Assembly (NCBI GenBank): GCA_016840245.1
Contig: JAEOST010000719.1
Span: forward strand, 1 to 11,048
DNA from: Candidatus Thorarchaeota archaeon
GTDB taxonomy: Archaea > Asgardarchaeota > Thorarchaeia > Thorarchaeales > Thorarchaeaceae
Direction of reading: 5' to 3'
Length of the DNA: 11,048 nucleotides
Positions 1 through 5,979 of the stretch are shown here, one piece after another. Below the pieces are notes generated by a model. That model had not been told where the DNA came from and ran no database searches. It saw only the letters and a program-made list of their open reading frames with translations. The position numbers and the translations under genes were made by a program. Positions within the stretch are counted from its first letter, which is position 1; every line of letters starts with the position of its first letter.

Positions 1-314
1 GGAACTGCTTGATAGTCAAAGACATAGAGATACTGAAGGCAGATCATTCCACTTAATCCACCTCTTACTACTCTACCATAGACTCCTACAAACTCAGTCG
101 CCTTGAGGTACTCTCTCGTGCTTTCAGGTAGAACATTACCAAGACTCTCCAATAGTACACGGTCGGCGGAAGTAACTCCAGAAGTTGGAGGTAGATGTTT
201 CATCAGAAGTGCATGGTCAAACTCAGCTTGTAGTGATGAATCAACATGATTGAAGCTCATCTGAGATGGTTGCACGTGTACTCGAAGTTCGTCAGAATAT
301 TTCTTCTCAACCAT
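1..314 (-). CDS. Unrecognised protein, 5' part only (runs off left edge)
   Basis: An open frame of 104 codons begins with ATG at 314 and stays open to the window edge, so the C-terminal part is missing. The start is supported by a GGGAG Shine-Dalgarno motif (complement of 324-328) nine bases upstream; an in-frame TAG lies further upstream with no other ATG, GTG or TTG between. A TATA-like stretch at 350-357 could give it its own promoter. The N-terminus is polar with no signal peptide or membrane segment. The visible end reads GGLSGMICLQYLYVFDYQAV, a hydrophobic, aromatic-rich stretch. The gene follows the leucine-rich-repeat gene by 46 bases on the same strand, so co-transcription is also possible. 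I do not recognise the family. The long open frame and good start signals are the case for it being real. Confidence 0.6.
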   Translation of the reverse strand, partial: MVEKKYSDELRVHVQPSQMSFNHVDSSLQAEFDHALLMKHLPPTSGVTSADRVLLESLGNVLPESTREYLKATEFVGVYGRVVRGGLSGMICLQYLYVFDYQAV

Positions 315-353
315 GGAGAGTAACTCCCAGTTGCTATCTTGACTCCATGATAT

Positions 354-371
354 ATATCCATTATATCCATT
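354..371. repeat. Tandem 9-bp duplication at the end of the repeat-protein gene
   Basis: ATATCCATT occurs twice back to back (354-362 and 363-371). The duplication covers the stop codon of the leftward leucine-rich-repeat gene. Without one copy that frame would read on for about five more codons to a TAG, so the duplication supplies the present TAA. It also sits next to a TATA-like stretch upstream of the next gene. Confidence 0.7.
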
Positions 372-1380
372 CTATCGTGTGACTGTCAAGTAATTTCTGC
401 AACCATTGGTGACCAAATTCAGGTTCTATTGCAAATTCACCATCATGAACATCAATTACCGTATCAGATTGTTTCAGTATCCTTGGAAGCTCTGGTTTCA
501 TTTTCTTGTCTATCTGAATGATGACATTTGCATCTAAAACAAATGGGGATTCTCCCAATGTTTGTTCAGTAAACATTGGTTTCTCAAGTATCGGTGTAAT
601 ATCTAGATGGCTAATCCTATTCTCTGATAGATCGATACTACCTATCCTTGTCAATGGTCTTAGAACATTGAGATCAAATGAGGTCAAATTGCAATCTATT
701 AGGGCTACTCTATCCATAGCTGTGAGATCCTGCATCAGTGAGAAGTCGATTTCGAGCACTAAATCAGCGCTATAGCATGATGTGATTTCAAATACCTTGA
801 GAGGAATGTCACGAGGAAGCGTGATGCAATATGGTTTAGTTGGAGTTTCAGGACCAATATCTCCTAGGTAGATACTCGTTAGATTCTTGCATCCAGAGAG
901 AACACTGAGGTCTAGTTCGGACATATCCAATGAATATATTCCTAAAGATCCAAATTTTGGAAGCGTTCTGAGTACATCAAGACCCTTCAGGTTCTTTAAT
1001 GGGCATGCAATAGTAACAGTGTAAAGTTCAGGATGACTTGTAAGTGGTGTTAGGTCCAGTTCCTCAATACTTGTTTCGGAATTAACATTGATTTCAATCC
1101 CAATCAGGAATTCAAATTCTTGTATCCCGTCAAGTTTGATTTGTTGAAGAAGGGTGCCCTCCGTGATTTTGAGTAGCAACAGACCCTTCAGGTCTCTAAG
1201 AAGCGAGAGGTCGAAAATTGTACCCTCAAGAATTTCAATGGTTAATACCTGAGCTTCTGGTGCTGCTGCAACTATATCCTCCACAAGTTCTGTATCAAAT
1301 GAATCAGCAATTGTGAACCGAACCAATCCTTTGATGGACTCCCGTCGAAGTTTGCGTTCTGGTGTTAAGGACTCATCCAT
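361..1380 (-). CDS. Leucine-rich-repeat protein
   Basis: This 339-residue protein has no signal peptide or membrane helix and is probably cytosolic. At least five units share the pattern h-D-[LF]-[ST]-x-[LM]-x5-6-[LMI]-x2-h-x-[LI]: residues about 55-72 (IFDLSLLRDL...), 107-124 (ELDLTPLTSH...), 155-172 (ELDLSVLSGC...), 210-227 (EIDFSLMQDL...) and 234-251 (SFDLNVLRPL...), with a partial sixth at 258-265. Spacing between units is irregular, so the array is degenerate. Residues 270-339 no longer follow the repeat and may form a cap. LRR proteins are generally binding scaffolds; no partner or enzyme domain is visible. The ATG is preceded by GGAG ten bases upstream. It is on the same strand as the thiolase/DUF35 pair but separated from it by 155 bases, with its own possible TATA box at 1431-1438. 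LRR proteins of this kind are frequent in Asgard archaea, which is suggestive only. Confidence 0.8.
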   Translation of the reverse strand: MDESLTPERKLRRESIKGLVRFTIADSFDTELVEDIVAAAPEAQVLTIEILEGTIFDLSLLRDLKGLLLLKITEGTLLQQIKLDGIQEFEFLIGIEINVNSETSIEELDLTPLTSHPELYTVTIACPLKNLKGLDVLRTLPKFGSLGIYSLDMSELDLSVLSGCKNLTSIYLGDIGPETPTKPYCITLPRDIPLKVFEITSCYSADLVLEIDFSLMQDLTAMDRVALIDCNLTSFDLNVLRPLTRIGSIDLSENRISHLDITPILEKPMFTEQTLGESPFVLDANVIIQIDKKMKPELPRILKQSDTVIDVHDGEFAIEPEFGHQWLQKLLDSHTIEWI

Positions 1381-1400
1381 TCAATACCAACTCCAATAAT

Positions 1401-1427
1401 GCATCTAATCGAGTTAGAGCATCTAAT
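1401..1427. repeat. Spaced direct repeat in the leader of the LRR gene
   Basis: GCATCTAAT occurs at 1401-1409 and again at 1419-1427, start-to-start distance 18 bases. The pair lies between a possible TATA box (complement of 1431-1438, CTATACAC) and the ATG of the LRR gene at 1380, about where transcription would begin. That position would suit a repressor-type operator. It could also be chance, or a remnant of leucine-rich coding sequence, since one leftward frame reads LDALTRLDALL across it. Confidence 0.4.
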
Positions 1428-1494
1428 ATGTGTATAGAAGGTTGAAACACGAAAACAACGGTTGTCGTCTTACAATTACAAGTTAGATTGTGAG

Positions 1495-1523
1495 TGAGGT
1501 CCCATATTGTTCTTAGGACCTCA
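1495..1523. other. Stem-loop after the thiolase/DUF35 genes
   Basis: TGAGGTCC (1495-1502) and GGACCTCA (1516-1523) form a perfect 8-bp inverted repeat around a 13-base loop. On the leftward transcript it begins 12 bases after the DUF35 stop codon. No U-run follows on that strand, so it is not a classic intrinsic terminator. It may be a 3'-end stabilising or processing hairpin between the DUF35 and LRR genes. Confidence 0.5.
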
Positions 1524-1535
1524 TCACGAATTAGG

Positions 1536-1925
1536 TTATGCAGGATTAAAGCAAAGATAAGTGTGTCCAGACGTTCCTTTCTCATAACCCAGTTTCATTG
1601 CTTGACCCAGTGATACTTCTTCAGGTTTGAGTGGATCAAATCCAGAGAGTCTAGCAGTAACTCTGGTACCTTCAGTAAGCTCAACTATTCCAATGTAGTA
1701 GGGGGCCTCTTCATGGAACTCATCAGGAGCAATGTGAATCACTGTGAAAGAAACTAACATGCCTTTCCCGCTGACATCAGTCCACTTCATCTTATTGCTA
1801 CCACAAGAGTAACATGTACCAACTGGAGGTGCAATGACAGCACCACATTCAACACACTTGAAGGCTCTGAAATTCTCATTTTCTATGTTCTGCTTGTATT
1901 GTTCAATTGTTGGTTTTTCACTCAT
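1536..1925 (-). CDS. DUF35 zinc-ribbon/OB-fold acyl-CoA-associated protein
   Basis: This 129-residue protein has the two-part DUF35 layout. An N-terminal rubredoxin-like zinc ribbon carries C24-x2-C27 and C38-x2-C41, followed by an OB-fold domain of about residues 45-125 containing the typical GKGMLVSFTVIHIAP and PYYIGIVELTEGTRVTARL strands. In archaea such proteins bridge acetoacetyl-CoA thiolase and HMG-CoA synthase in a channelling complex and help hold CoA; related proteins pair with other thiolases. The start ATG overlaps the thiolase stop in ATGA (1922-1925), indicating translational coupling and, by inference, a physical complex with the thiolase. All four zinc ligands are present and the length is usual for the family. 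The HMG-CoA synthase partner is not within the window, so a thiolase-only or beta-oxidation role is also possible. Confidence 0.93.
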   Translation of the reverse strand: MSEKPTIEQYKQNIENENFRAFKCVECGAVIAPPVGTCYSCGSNKMKWTDVSGKGMLVSFTVIHIAPDEFHEEAPYYIGIVELTEGTRVTARLSGFDPLKPEEVSLGQAMKLGYEKGTSGHTYLCFNPA

Positions 1926-3094
1926 ACATCAGCCCTCCTCATGATATTGACAACACACGATGCACCAGTTCCACCAAAATTATGCACTATCGCAGTATCG
2001 TGATTGGAAACTTGGTTGGCTCCTGCATCACCAATTAATTCCCGATAAACAACAACTGCTTGCTTGACACCGGTAGCACCTACAGGATGCCCAACAGCCT
2101 TTAGACCACCCATTGGATTAATAGGCTTATCACCATCAAGTGCAGTGACACCATCACGAACAGCCTTTGCACCCTCTCCAGGTTTAAAGAACCCGATATC
2201 CTCACTTGCGATGATCTCAGCAATCGTAAAACAATCATGAACCACTGCAAAGTCCATGTCCTTTGCAGTCAATCCAGCCATCTTATACGCAGCCTGACTA
2301 GCATTGACAGAAGCTTCAAACGATGTTAGTTGGTCTCGATCACACAAGTTCATTGATGCTGAAGCCTGTCCTGAGCCAATAACTTTCACTGGTAAGTCAG
2401 TGTACTGTTTTGCTTTTTCAGTGGAGGTCAGTACTATTGCTGCAGCGCCATCTGAAATAGGTGAACAGTCGAACAGCTTGAGCGGCCATGCAATGTAACG
2501 TGGCATCATTGCCTTTTCAAGTGAAATCTCTTTCTGAAATTGAGCAAGAGGATTTGTTGTGGCATTCTTATGTGCCTTCACTGCAACACGTGCCATATCC
2601 TCCTCAGTTGTTCCATATTTCTGCATGTGCGCAACTGCTGCAATGGCAAATACACCAGGGAATGTAAGTCCAAGTCCTGACTCAAACTCATCATCAGCAG
2701 CTGCTGCTAAAGCTTCAGTAGCCTTGTTAGTCGAAACGGAGGTCATCTTTTCTGCGCCCGCAACCAACACGGTGTCATACATGCCTGACTCGATTGCCAT
2801 TACTCCAGCTCGCAGAGCTGTAGCACCCGAAGCACAGGCAGCTTCATGCCTCGTTGCAGGAAGTCCTTTCATACCCGCGTAATCAAGCAACAGAGGTGCA
2901 GTATGACCCTGATGCACAAGCATCTCTGGTACGAAGGTTCCAATGAATGCTGCTTGAATGTCCGATTTGGGAATTCCAGCATCAACTGTGGCTTTATCCA
3001 CAGCTTCTGAAAACATTTCTCTGAGCGTCACTCCTTCAAGTGCCCCGAATTTGGTTTGAGCCGCGCTCACAATGTTTGAATTCTTTAATGGCAA
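1922..3094 (-). CDS. Thiolase (acetyl-CoA C-acetyltransferase-like, archaeal type)
   Basis: This 390-residue thiolase is predicted to condense two acetyl-CoA to acetoacetyl-CoA or to cleave 3-ketoacyl-CoA. The nucleophile is C87 in HEAACASGATAL. H286 in the VVHDCFT segment and H336 in VGHPVGATG are the expected active-site histidines, and a late cysteine, C380, follows GGTGAS. The motif set matches the archaeal/SCP2-like branch that works with DUF35 proteins. The start is TTG at 3094: an in-frame TGA lies six codons upstream with no ATG between, and GAGGTG (complement of 3106-3111) lies eleven bases upstream. A good TATA box, TTTATATC on the leftward strand at 3142-3149, would start a leader of roughly 25 bases. 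Its stop overlaps the DUF35 start by four bases. Acetoacetyl-CoA supply for isoprenoids and fatty-acid breakdown both fit; the divergent acyl-CoA dehydrogenase favours the second. Confidence 0.95.
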   Translation of the reverse strand: MPLKNSNIVSAAQTKFGALEGVTLREMFSEAVDKATVDAGIPKSDIQAAFIGTFVPEMLVHQGHTAPLLLDYAGMKGLPATRHEAACASGATALRAGVMAIESGMYDTVLVAGAEKMTSVSTNKATEALAAAADDEFESGLGLTFPGVFAIAAVAHMQKYGTTEEDMARVAVKAHKNATTNPLAQFQKEISLEKAMMPRYIAWPLKLFDCSPISDGAAAIVLTSTEKAKQYTDLPVKVIGSGQASASMNLCDRDQLTSFEASVNASQAAYKMAGLTAKDMDFAVVHDCFTIAEIIASEDIGFFKPGEGAKAVRDGVTALDGDKPINPMGGLKAVGHPVGATGVKQAVVVYRELIGDAGANQVSNHDTAIVHNFGGTGASCVVNIMRRADV

Positions 3095-3105
3095 TTTGGT
3101 GGTCT

Positions 3106-3111
3106 CACCTC
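3106..3111 (-). promoter_or_regulatory. Ribosome binding site deciding the TTG start of the thiolase
   Basis: The leftward strand reads GAGGTG here, eleven bases before TTG at 3094. The nearby ATG at 3113 leads at once to a TGA and cannot be the start, so TTG is the only usable start near this site. Confidence 0.6.
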
Positions 3112-3141
3112 ATGATTAACAGCAGCTCCAAAAATTAGTAT

Positions 3142-3149
3142 GATATAAA
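3142..3149 (-). promoter_or_regulatory. TATA box for thiolase/DUF35
   Basis: The leftward strand reads TTTATATC, close to the archaeal TATA consensus. Transcription would begin about 25 bases on, near 3120, leaving room for the ribosome binding site. It lies in the 133-base divergent region shared with the acyl-CoA dehydrogenase. Confidence 0.55.
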
Positions 3150-3178
3150 GTGTGTTGTTGGTAGCAAGTTTCCTTACT

Positions 3179-3190
3179 CCAAAGGTATAA
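3179..3190 (+). promoter_or_regulatory. BRE/TATA-like promoter for acyl-CoA dehydrogenase
   Basis: CCAAAGGTATAA contains an A-rich BRE-like stretch followed by GTATAA. The expected start of transcription is near 3212, about 16 bases before ATG at 3228, giving a short leader. Together with the leftward TATA box it suggests a compact divergent control region. Confidence 0.4.
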
Positions 3191-3227
3191 GTGCAGGACC
3201 AGATGATTTCAGTGCCGAGTGACGACT

Positions 3228-4430
3228 ATGGATTTCTCACTATCCGAAAAAGATCAGAAGCTTTTTGATCGTGCGCGCGAGTTCACCAAGGAACACATTA
3301 CTCCTCGAGCCCTTGAGCTTGAGAAGAAGAACGAGTTCCCAAAAGAAGTTGTACAAAAGGCCTATGAAGCGGGTCTATTGAACCTCCATATTCCAAAGGA
3401 AGCAGGAGGACCGGGACTATCACTTCTAGCTGAAACTTTTGTTTCTGAAGCTACAGGATATGGATGCGCTGGATTAGCGACATCAATCATGTGCAACAAC
3501 TTGGCTTTCACTCCACTAGTAATTGGAGCCACCACTGAGCAGCTCAAGAAATATGTGGAGCCATTAATAACAGGAAAAGAAGCCAAGTTTGGTGCCTTCA
3601 GCCTTACAGAGCGAAAGGCAGGATCTGATGCAGCAGCTGTATCGACACGAGCAGTTCGTGATGGCGAAGAGTATGTCATTAATGGTGTGAAGTGTTTTAT
3701 CACCAATGCACCACAAGCATCACTGTTCACGGTATTTGCTTCAACTCAACCAGACCTCAAACACAAAGGACTCTCTGTATTCATGGTTCCAAAGAGTAAG
3801 GGAGTGAAGATTGGTCTTATTGAGAACAAAGTAGGGCAACTGAACTCTGTTCAGAGTGAAGTCATCTTTGAGGATGTACGAGTTCCTAGAGACTGTCTAG
3901 TTGGAAAAGAGGGCGATGGGTTCAAGATAGCCATGATGACTCTTGACAAGACAAGAGCAGGTATTGCGGCTATTGCAACAGGTGTTGCACAGAGAGCTGT
4001 AGACGAGGCTGCTAAATTCGCCAATATCCGACACCAATTTGGTCAACCCATTGGAAAGTTCCAAGGAATAGGGTTCATGTTGGCTGACATGGGTGCACGT
4101 ACCGCTTCCGCAAGGTTGCTAACTAGGTACGCAGCATGGCTAGCCGATAACAACATGCCAGTATCAAAGGACTCAGCATATGCTAAATTTGTGGCATCCG
4201 ATGCTGCTATGCAGAATGCTGTTGATGCAATCCAAATAATGGGAGGTTATGGGTACCTTAGTGAGTATCCAGTGGAGAAGCTGATGCGTGACGCTAAACT
4301 TCTACAGATCTATGAAGGTACCAACCAGATTCAACGTCTTGTTGCAGGAAATGTTATCCTCAAGGAGAGCGTCAATCTAGACACTGGTTTCCATGTGAAA
4401 TATGAGGGACGCGACGCACCACTGTTCTAG
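3228..4430 (+). CDS. Acyl-CoA dehydrogenase
   Basis: This FAD-dependent acyl-CoA dehydrogenase is full length at about 400 residues. It would oxidise a saturated acyl-CoA to the trans-2-enoyl-CoA, passing electrons to an electron-transfer flavoprotein. From the ATG, residues about 1-115 form the N-terminal helical domain. The middle beta domain follows with FSLTERKAGSDAAA (near 124-137) and YVINGVKCFITNA. The C-terminal helical domain has RHQFGQPIGKFQ (near 268-279) and the family signature QIMGGYGYLSEYPVEKLMRD. The catalytic glutamate is in LLQIYEGTNQIQR (near residue 363), where short- and medium-chain enzymes carry it. A GTG at 3219 would add three residues; I prefer ATG at 3228 because GAGTG lies six bases upstream of it. 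It is divergent from the thiolase. Substrate chain length cannot be read. A stem-loop and T-run follow the stop. Confidence 0.95.
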   Translation: MDFSLSEKDQKLFDRAREFTKEHITPRALELEKKNEFPKEVVQKAYEAGLLNLHIPKEAGGPGLSLLAETFVSEATGYGCAGLATSIMCNNLAFTPLVIGATTEQLKKYVEPLITGKEAKFGAFSLTERKAGSDAAAVSTRAVRDGEEYVINGVKCFITNAPQASLFTVFASTQPDLKHKGLSVFMVPKSKGVKIGLIENKVGQLNSVQSEVIFEDVRVPRDCLVGKEGDGFKIAMMTLDKTRAGIAAIATGVAQRAVDEAAKFANIRHQFGQPIGKFQGIGFMLADMGARTASARLLTRYAAWLADNNMPVSKDSAYAKFVASDAAMQNAVDAIQIMGGYGYLSEYPVEKLMRDAKLLQIYEGTNQIQRLVAGNVILKESVNLDTGFHVKYEGRDAPLF

Positions 4431-4452
4431 CAGAAATTTCTTGGTAAAAGAT

Positions 4453-4510
4453 TAGATTCCCGCGTGAATTCGAGGGAGTCTACTCTTCAACCAGTCTATT
4501 ACATGTTTTT
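4453..4510 (+). terminator. Possible 3'-end signal of the acyl-CoA dehydrogenase
   Basis: TAGATTCCC (4453-4461) pairs with GGGAGTCTA (4474-4482) over nine positions, one being a G-U wobble, with a 12-base loop. It begins 23 bases after the stop. A T-run (4506-4510) follows 24 bases later. Archaeal termination relies mainly on T-runs, so the combination is plausible but not strong. Confidence 0.35.
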
Positions 4511-4639
4511 AGAGAAATAAACCATTATCAATGCTTTAGTTTCAATCTGTGTGTGTATTTTGTAGAGATGCTAACTTTAGTTCTTGAGCTATGGGTTAGC
4601 TACTTAAGAGGGAACTTTTTGGTCAAGCCTGCATTGATT
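4511..4639 (+). promoter_or_regulatory. Upstream region of the nitroreductase operon
   Basis: This stretch has no coding frame I can support. It holds the inverted repeat GCTAAC (4570-4575) / GTTAGC (4595-4600) with 19 bases between, directly followed by TACTTAAG (4601-4608). That is a weak TATA candidate about 45 bases before the TTG start. The repeat could be an operator next to the promoter. Both calls are tentative. Confidence 0.3.
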
Positions 4640-4644
4640 GGAGG
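4640..4644 (+). promoter_or_regulatory. Ribosome binding site fixing the TTG start of the nitroreductase
   Basis: GGAGG lies eight bases before TTG at 4653. The other in-frame candidates fit worse: TTG at 4638 overlaps the site, TTG at 4647 is two bases away, and ATG at 4677 is 17 bases from its nearest GGAGG. Confidence 0.6.
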
Positions 4645-4652
4645 TTTTGATC

Positions 4653-5399
4653 TTGGAGGATAATGAGACCGTCAAGATGATTAAAGCTCGAAGGGCAATC
4701 CGAGACTACGATAGTTCGAAAGATGTGTCTGATGAGCTGATTTACAAAATTATTGAAGCAGGTGTATACGCACCCAGCGCTGAGAATCAACAACCATGGC
4801 GCATTATCATCGTCCGTGATAAGGAGATTCAGAAATTCATAGGACAAATTGCAGTGGACAGAACTATTCTGCTCTTTGGCCGCGCAACACCAAGGGAAGA
4901 GATGGAACGTAGGCTGGGCTATATCAAGTCAAGAGCAAGCCTTGAACGCACAATCGATATTCTGATCACTGGTGCTCGATTCGAGTACATCAAGGGTGAA
5001 GCAGAGACAAATGGAGCTCCAGTACTGCTTGTTCTAGCTGTTGACCAGACTCATGTAGGTGAGTCACAGGAAACACTCAGAGGTACAGGTGGGGTATATG
5101 GTTGGTCATCACCAAGACATGCGGTAATTGCTGGAGCTATGATGATGCAGAACATGGCGTTGACTGCTGCATCATATGGATTAGGAACATGTGTTTCCTC
5201 AGTCCAGCTGGATCATTTTGATGACGTAGGTGCAATTGCAGAGAAATTAAAGATACCATATCCGCACTGGATGCCAATTCTTTGTCTCACAATAGGCTAT
5301 GCACTCAATGAGAGGGTACAGGGACCCCCAAGGATGATGCCAGAAGATGTTACTTATGTGGATAGGTGGGACAATCCCTTTGAGGAGGGTAAGAAATGA
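4653..5399 (+). CDS. Nitroreductase-family FMN oxidoreductase
   Basis: From the TTG at 4653 this is a 248-residue protein of the nitroreductase fold, which binds FMN and usually works as a dimer with NAD(P)H. The family's N-terminal phosphate-binding motif is present as KARRAIRDYD (11-20), and APSAENQQPWRIIIV (40-54) is the standard second FMN motif. GAMMMQNMALTAASYGLGTC (161-180) is the helix and loop before the cofactor edge. The C-terminus has IGYALNE. Residues about 75-150 are a long insertion relative to the smallest members and may shape the active site. Substrates in the family range from nitro-aromatics and quinones to dehalogenation, flavin destruction and enoyl reduction, so no substrate is assigned. 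The stop overlaps the next gene by ATGA (5396-5399), showing translational coupling. Confidence 0.9.
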   Translation: MEDNETVKMIKARRAIRDYDSSKDVSDELIYKIIEAGVYAPSAENQQPWRIIIVRDKEIQKFIGQIAVDRTILLFGRATPREEMERRLGYIKSRASLERTIDILITGARFEYIKGEAETNGAPVLLVLAVDQTHVGESQETLRGTGGVYGWSSPRHAVIAGAMMMQNMALTAASYGLGTCVSSVQLDHFDDVGAIAEKLKIPYPHWMPILCLTIGYALNERVQGPPRMMPEDVTYVDRWDNPFEEGKK

Positions 5400-5944
5400 G
5401 TGAGGGTAATTTGCTCGCGACAGGATTCGTTGCATTCCTAGATGGACTTTGGTGGGGCCTCAGAGAGAATACTGGAACACTCTCGATGTATGAGGGATAT
5501 GAAGGTGGCTTCAAACAGATGGGTTCAGAGCTGACGGAGAATATGGGAGGGAGCGGTCCTGAGAGAGCAGCTGAGATTGCTAGTAGTATATTTACGGCAA
5601 TGGGTTTGAGTGTTGAACAAGAAGGGACAACAATCCATGTAAAATCCTGTCCACTCTGGAATCGAGTTCTTGAGAGGGGTCTAGAGTTTTCACTTCACAT
5701 TGAGAAGATATGCTGGAAACCTTTACTCGATGGTATTGGTGAAAAGACGGATTCCAAGGCAGTTGTAGATTTCTCTTTGCGACTCGCTCATATAGCCCGT
5801 TCACGTATTGAGCACAAAACTGGAAAAGCAAAGGCCCAGCTTGAGAAAGGTGCGATAACACAAAAGGAATATGAGAGTCAAGTAAAAGAACTAGAGGAAG
5901 ACTTGAAGAAGGTACCTGAAACAGGTAAGTATCGATTCAAGTGA
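5396..5944 (+). CDS. Small two-cysteine protein with SHOCT-like tail, function unknown
   Basis: This 182-residue protein has no signal peptide or clear membrane segment. The central part contains HVKSCPLWNRVLERGLEFSL (81-100) followed by HIEKICWKPLLDGI (101-114). The paired C85-P and C106-W with nearby H101 and E103 could bind a metal, haem or a small ligand. The pattern faintly recalls V4R-type ligand-binding or ATC-hydrolase-like proteins, but I cannot assign it. Residues about 133-172 are helical and charged. Within them AQLEKGAITQKEYESQVKEL resembles a SHOCT motif (leucine-x-x-G-x-I-T-x-x-E-aromatic), usually an oligomerisation or interaction element at protein termini. Its ATG overlaps the nitroreductase stop by four bases, so the two are probably made in step and may form a complex or a sensor/enzyme pair. 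The synthase gene follows after 35 bases. Confidence 0.8.
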   Translation: MSEGNLLATGFVAFLDGLWWGLRENTGTLSMYEGYEGGFKQMGSELTENMGGSGPERAAEIASSIFTAMGLSVEQEGTTIHVKSCPLWNRVLERGLEFSLHIEKICWKPLLDGIGEKTDSKAVVDFSLRLAHIARSRIEHKTGKAKAQLEKGAITQKEYESQVKELEEDLKKVPETGKYRFK

Positions 5945-5979
5945 TTGAGTATACAGAGTCCCCATGGAGAAGACGTTAG

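Noticed and set aside
522..590. PIN-domain-like start (FVLDANVII) in the C-terminal part of the LRR protein
   Set aside because: The resemblance is limited to about nine residues. The following 55 residues are too short for a PIN domain and no further acidic motif is placed correctly.
1373..1585. Leftward 70-codon frame as a gene
   Set aside because: It lacks a ribosome binding motif, overlaps the DUF35 coding end by 50 bases and shows no recognisable domain. It is kept only as a low-interest finding.
2304..2882. Rightward open frames inside the thiolase gene
   Set aside because: They lie wholly opposite a confident conserved enzyme gene and are compositional shadows.
3362..3730. Leftward 122-codon frame inside the acyl-CoA dehydrogenase
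   Set aside because: It is antisense to conserved motifs of the dehydrogenase and has no start signals.
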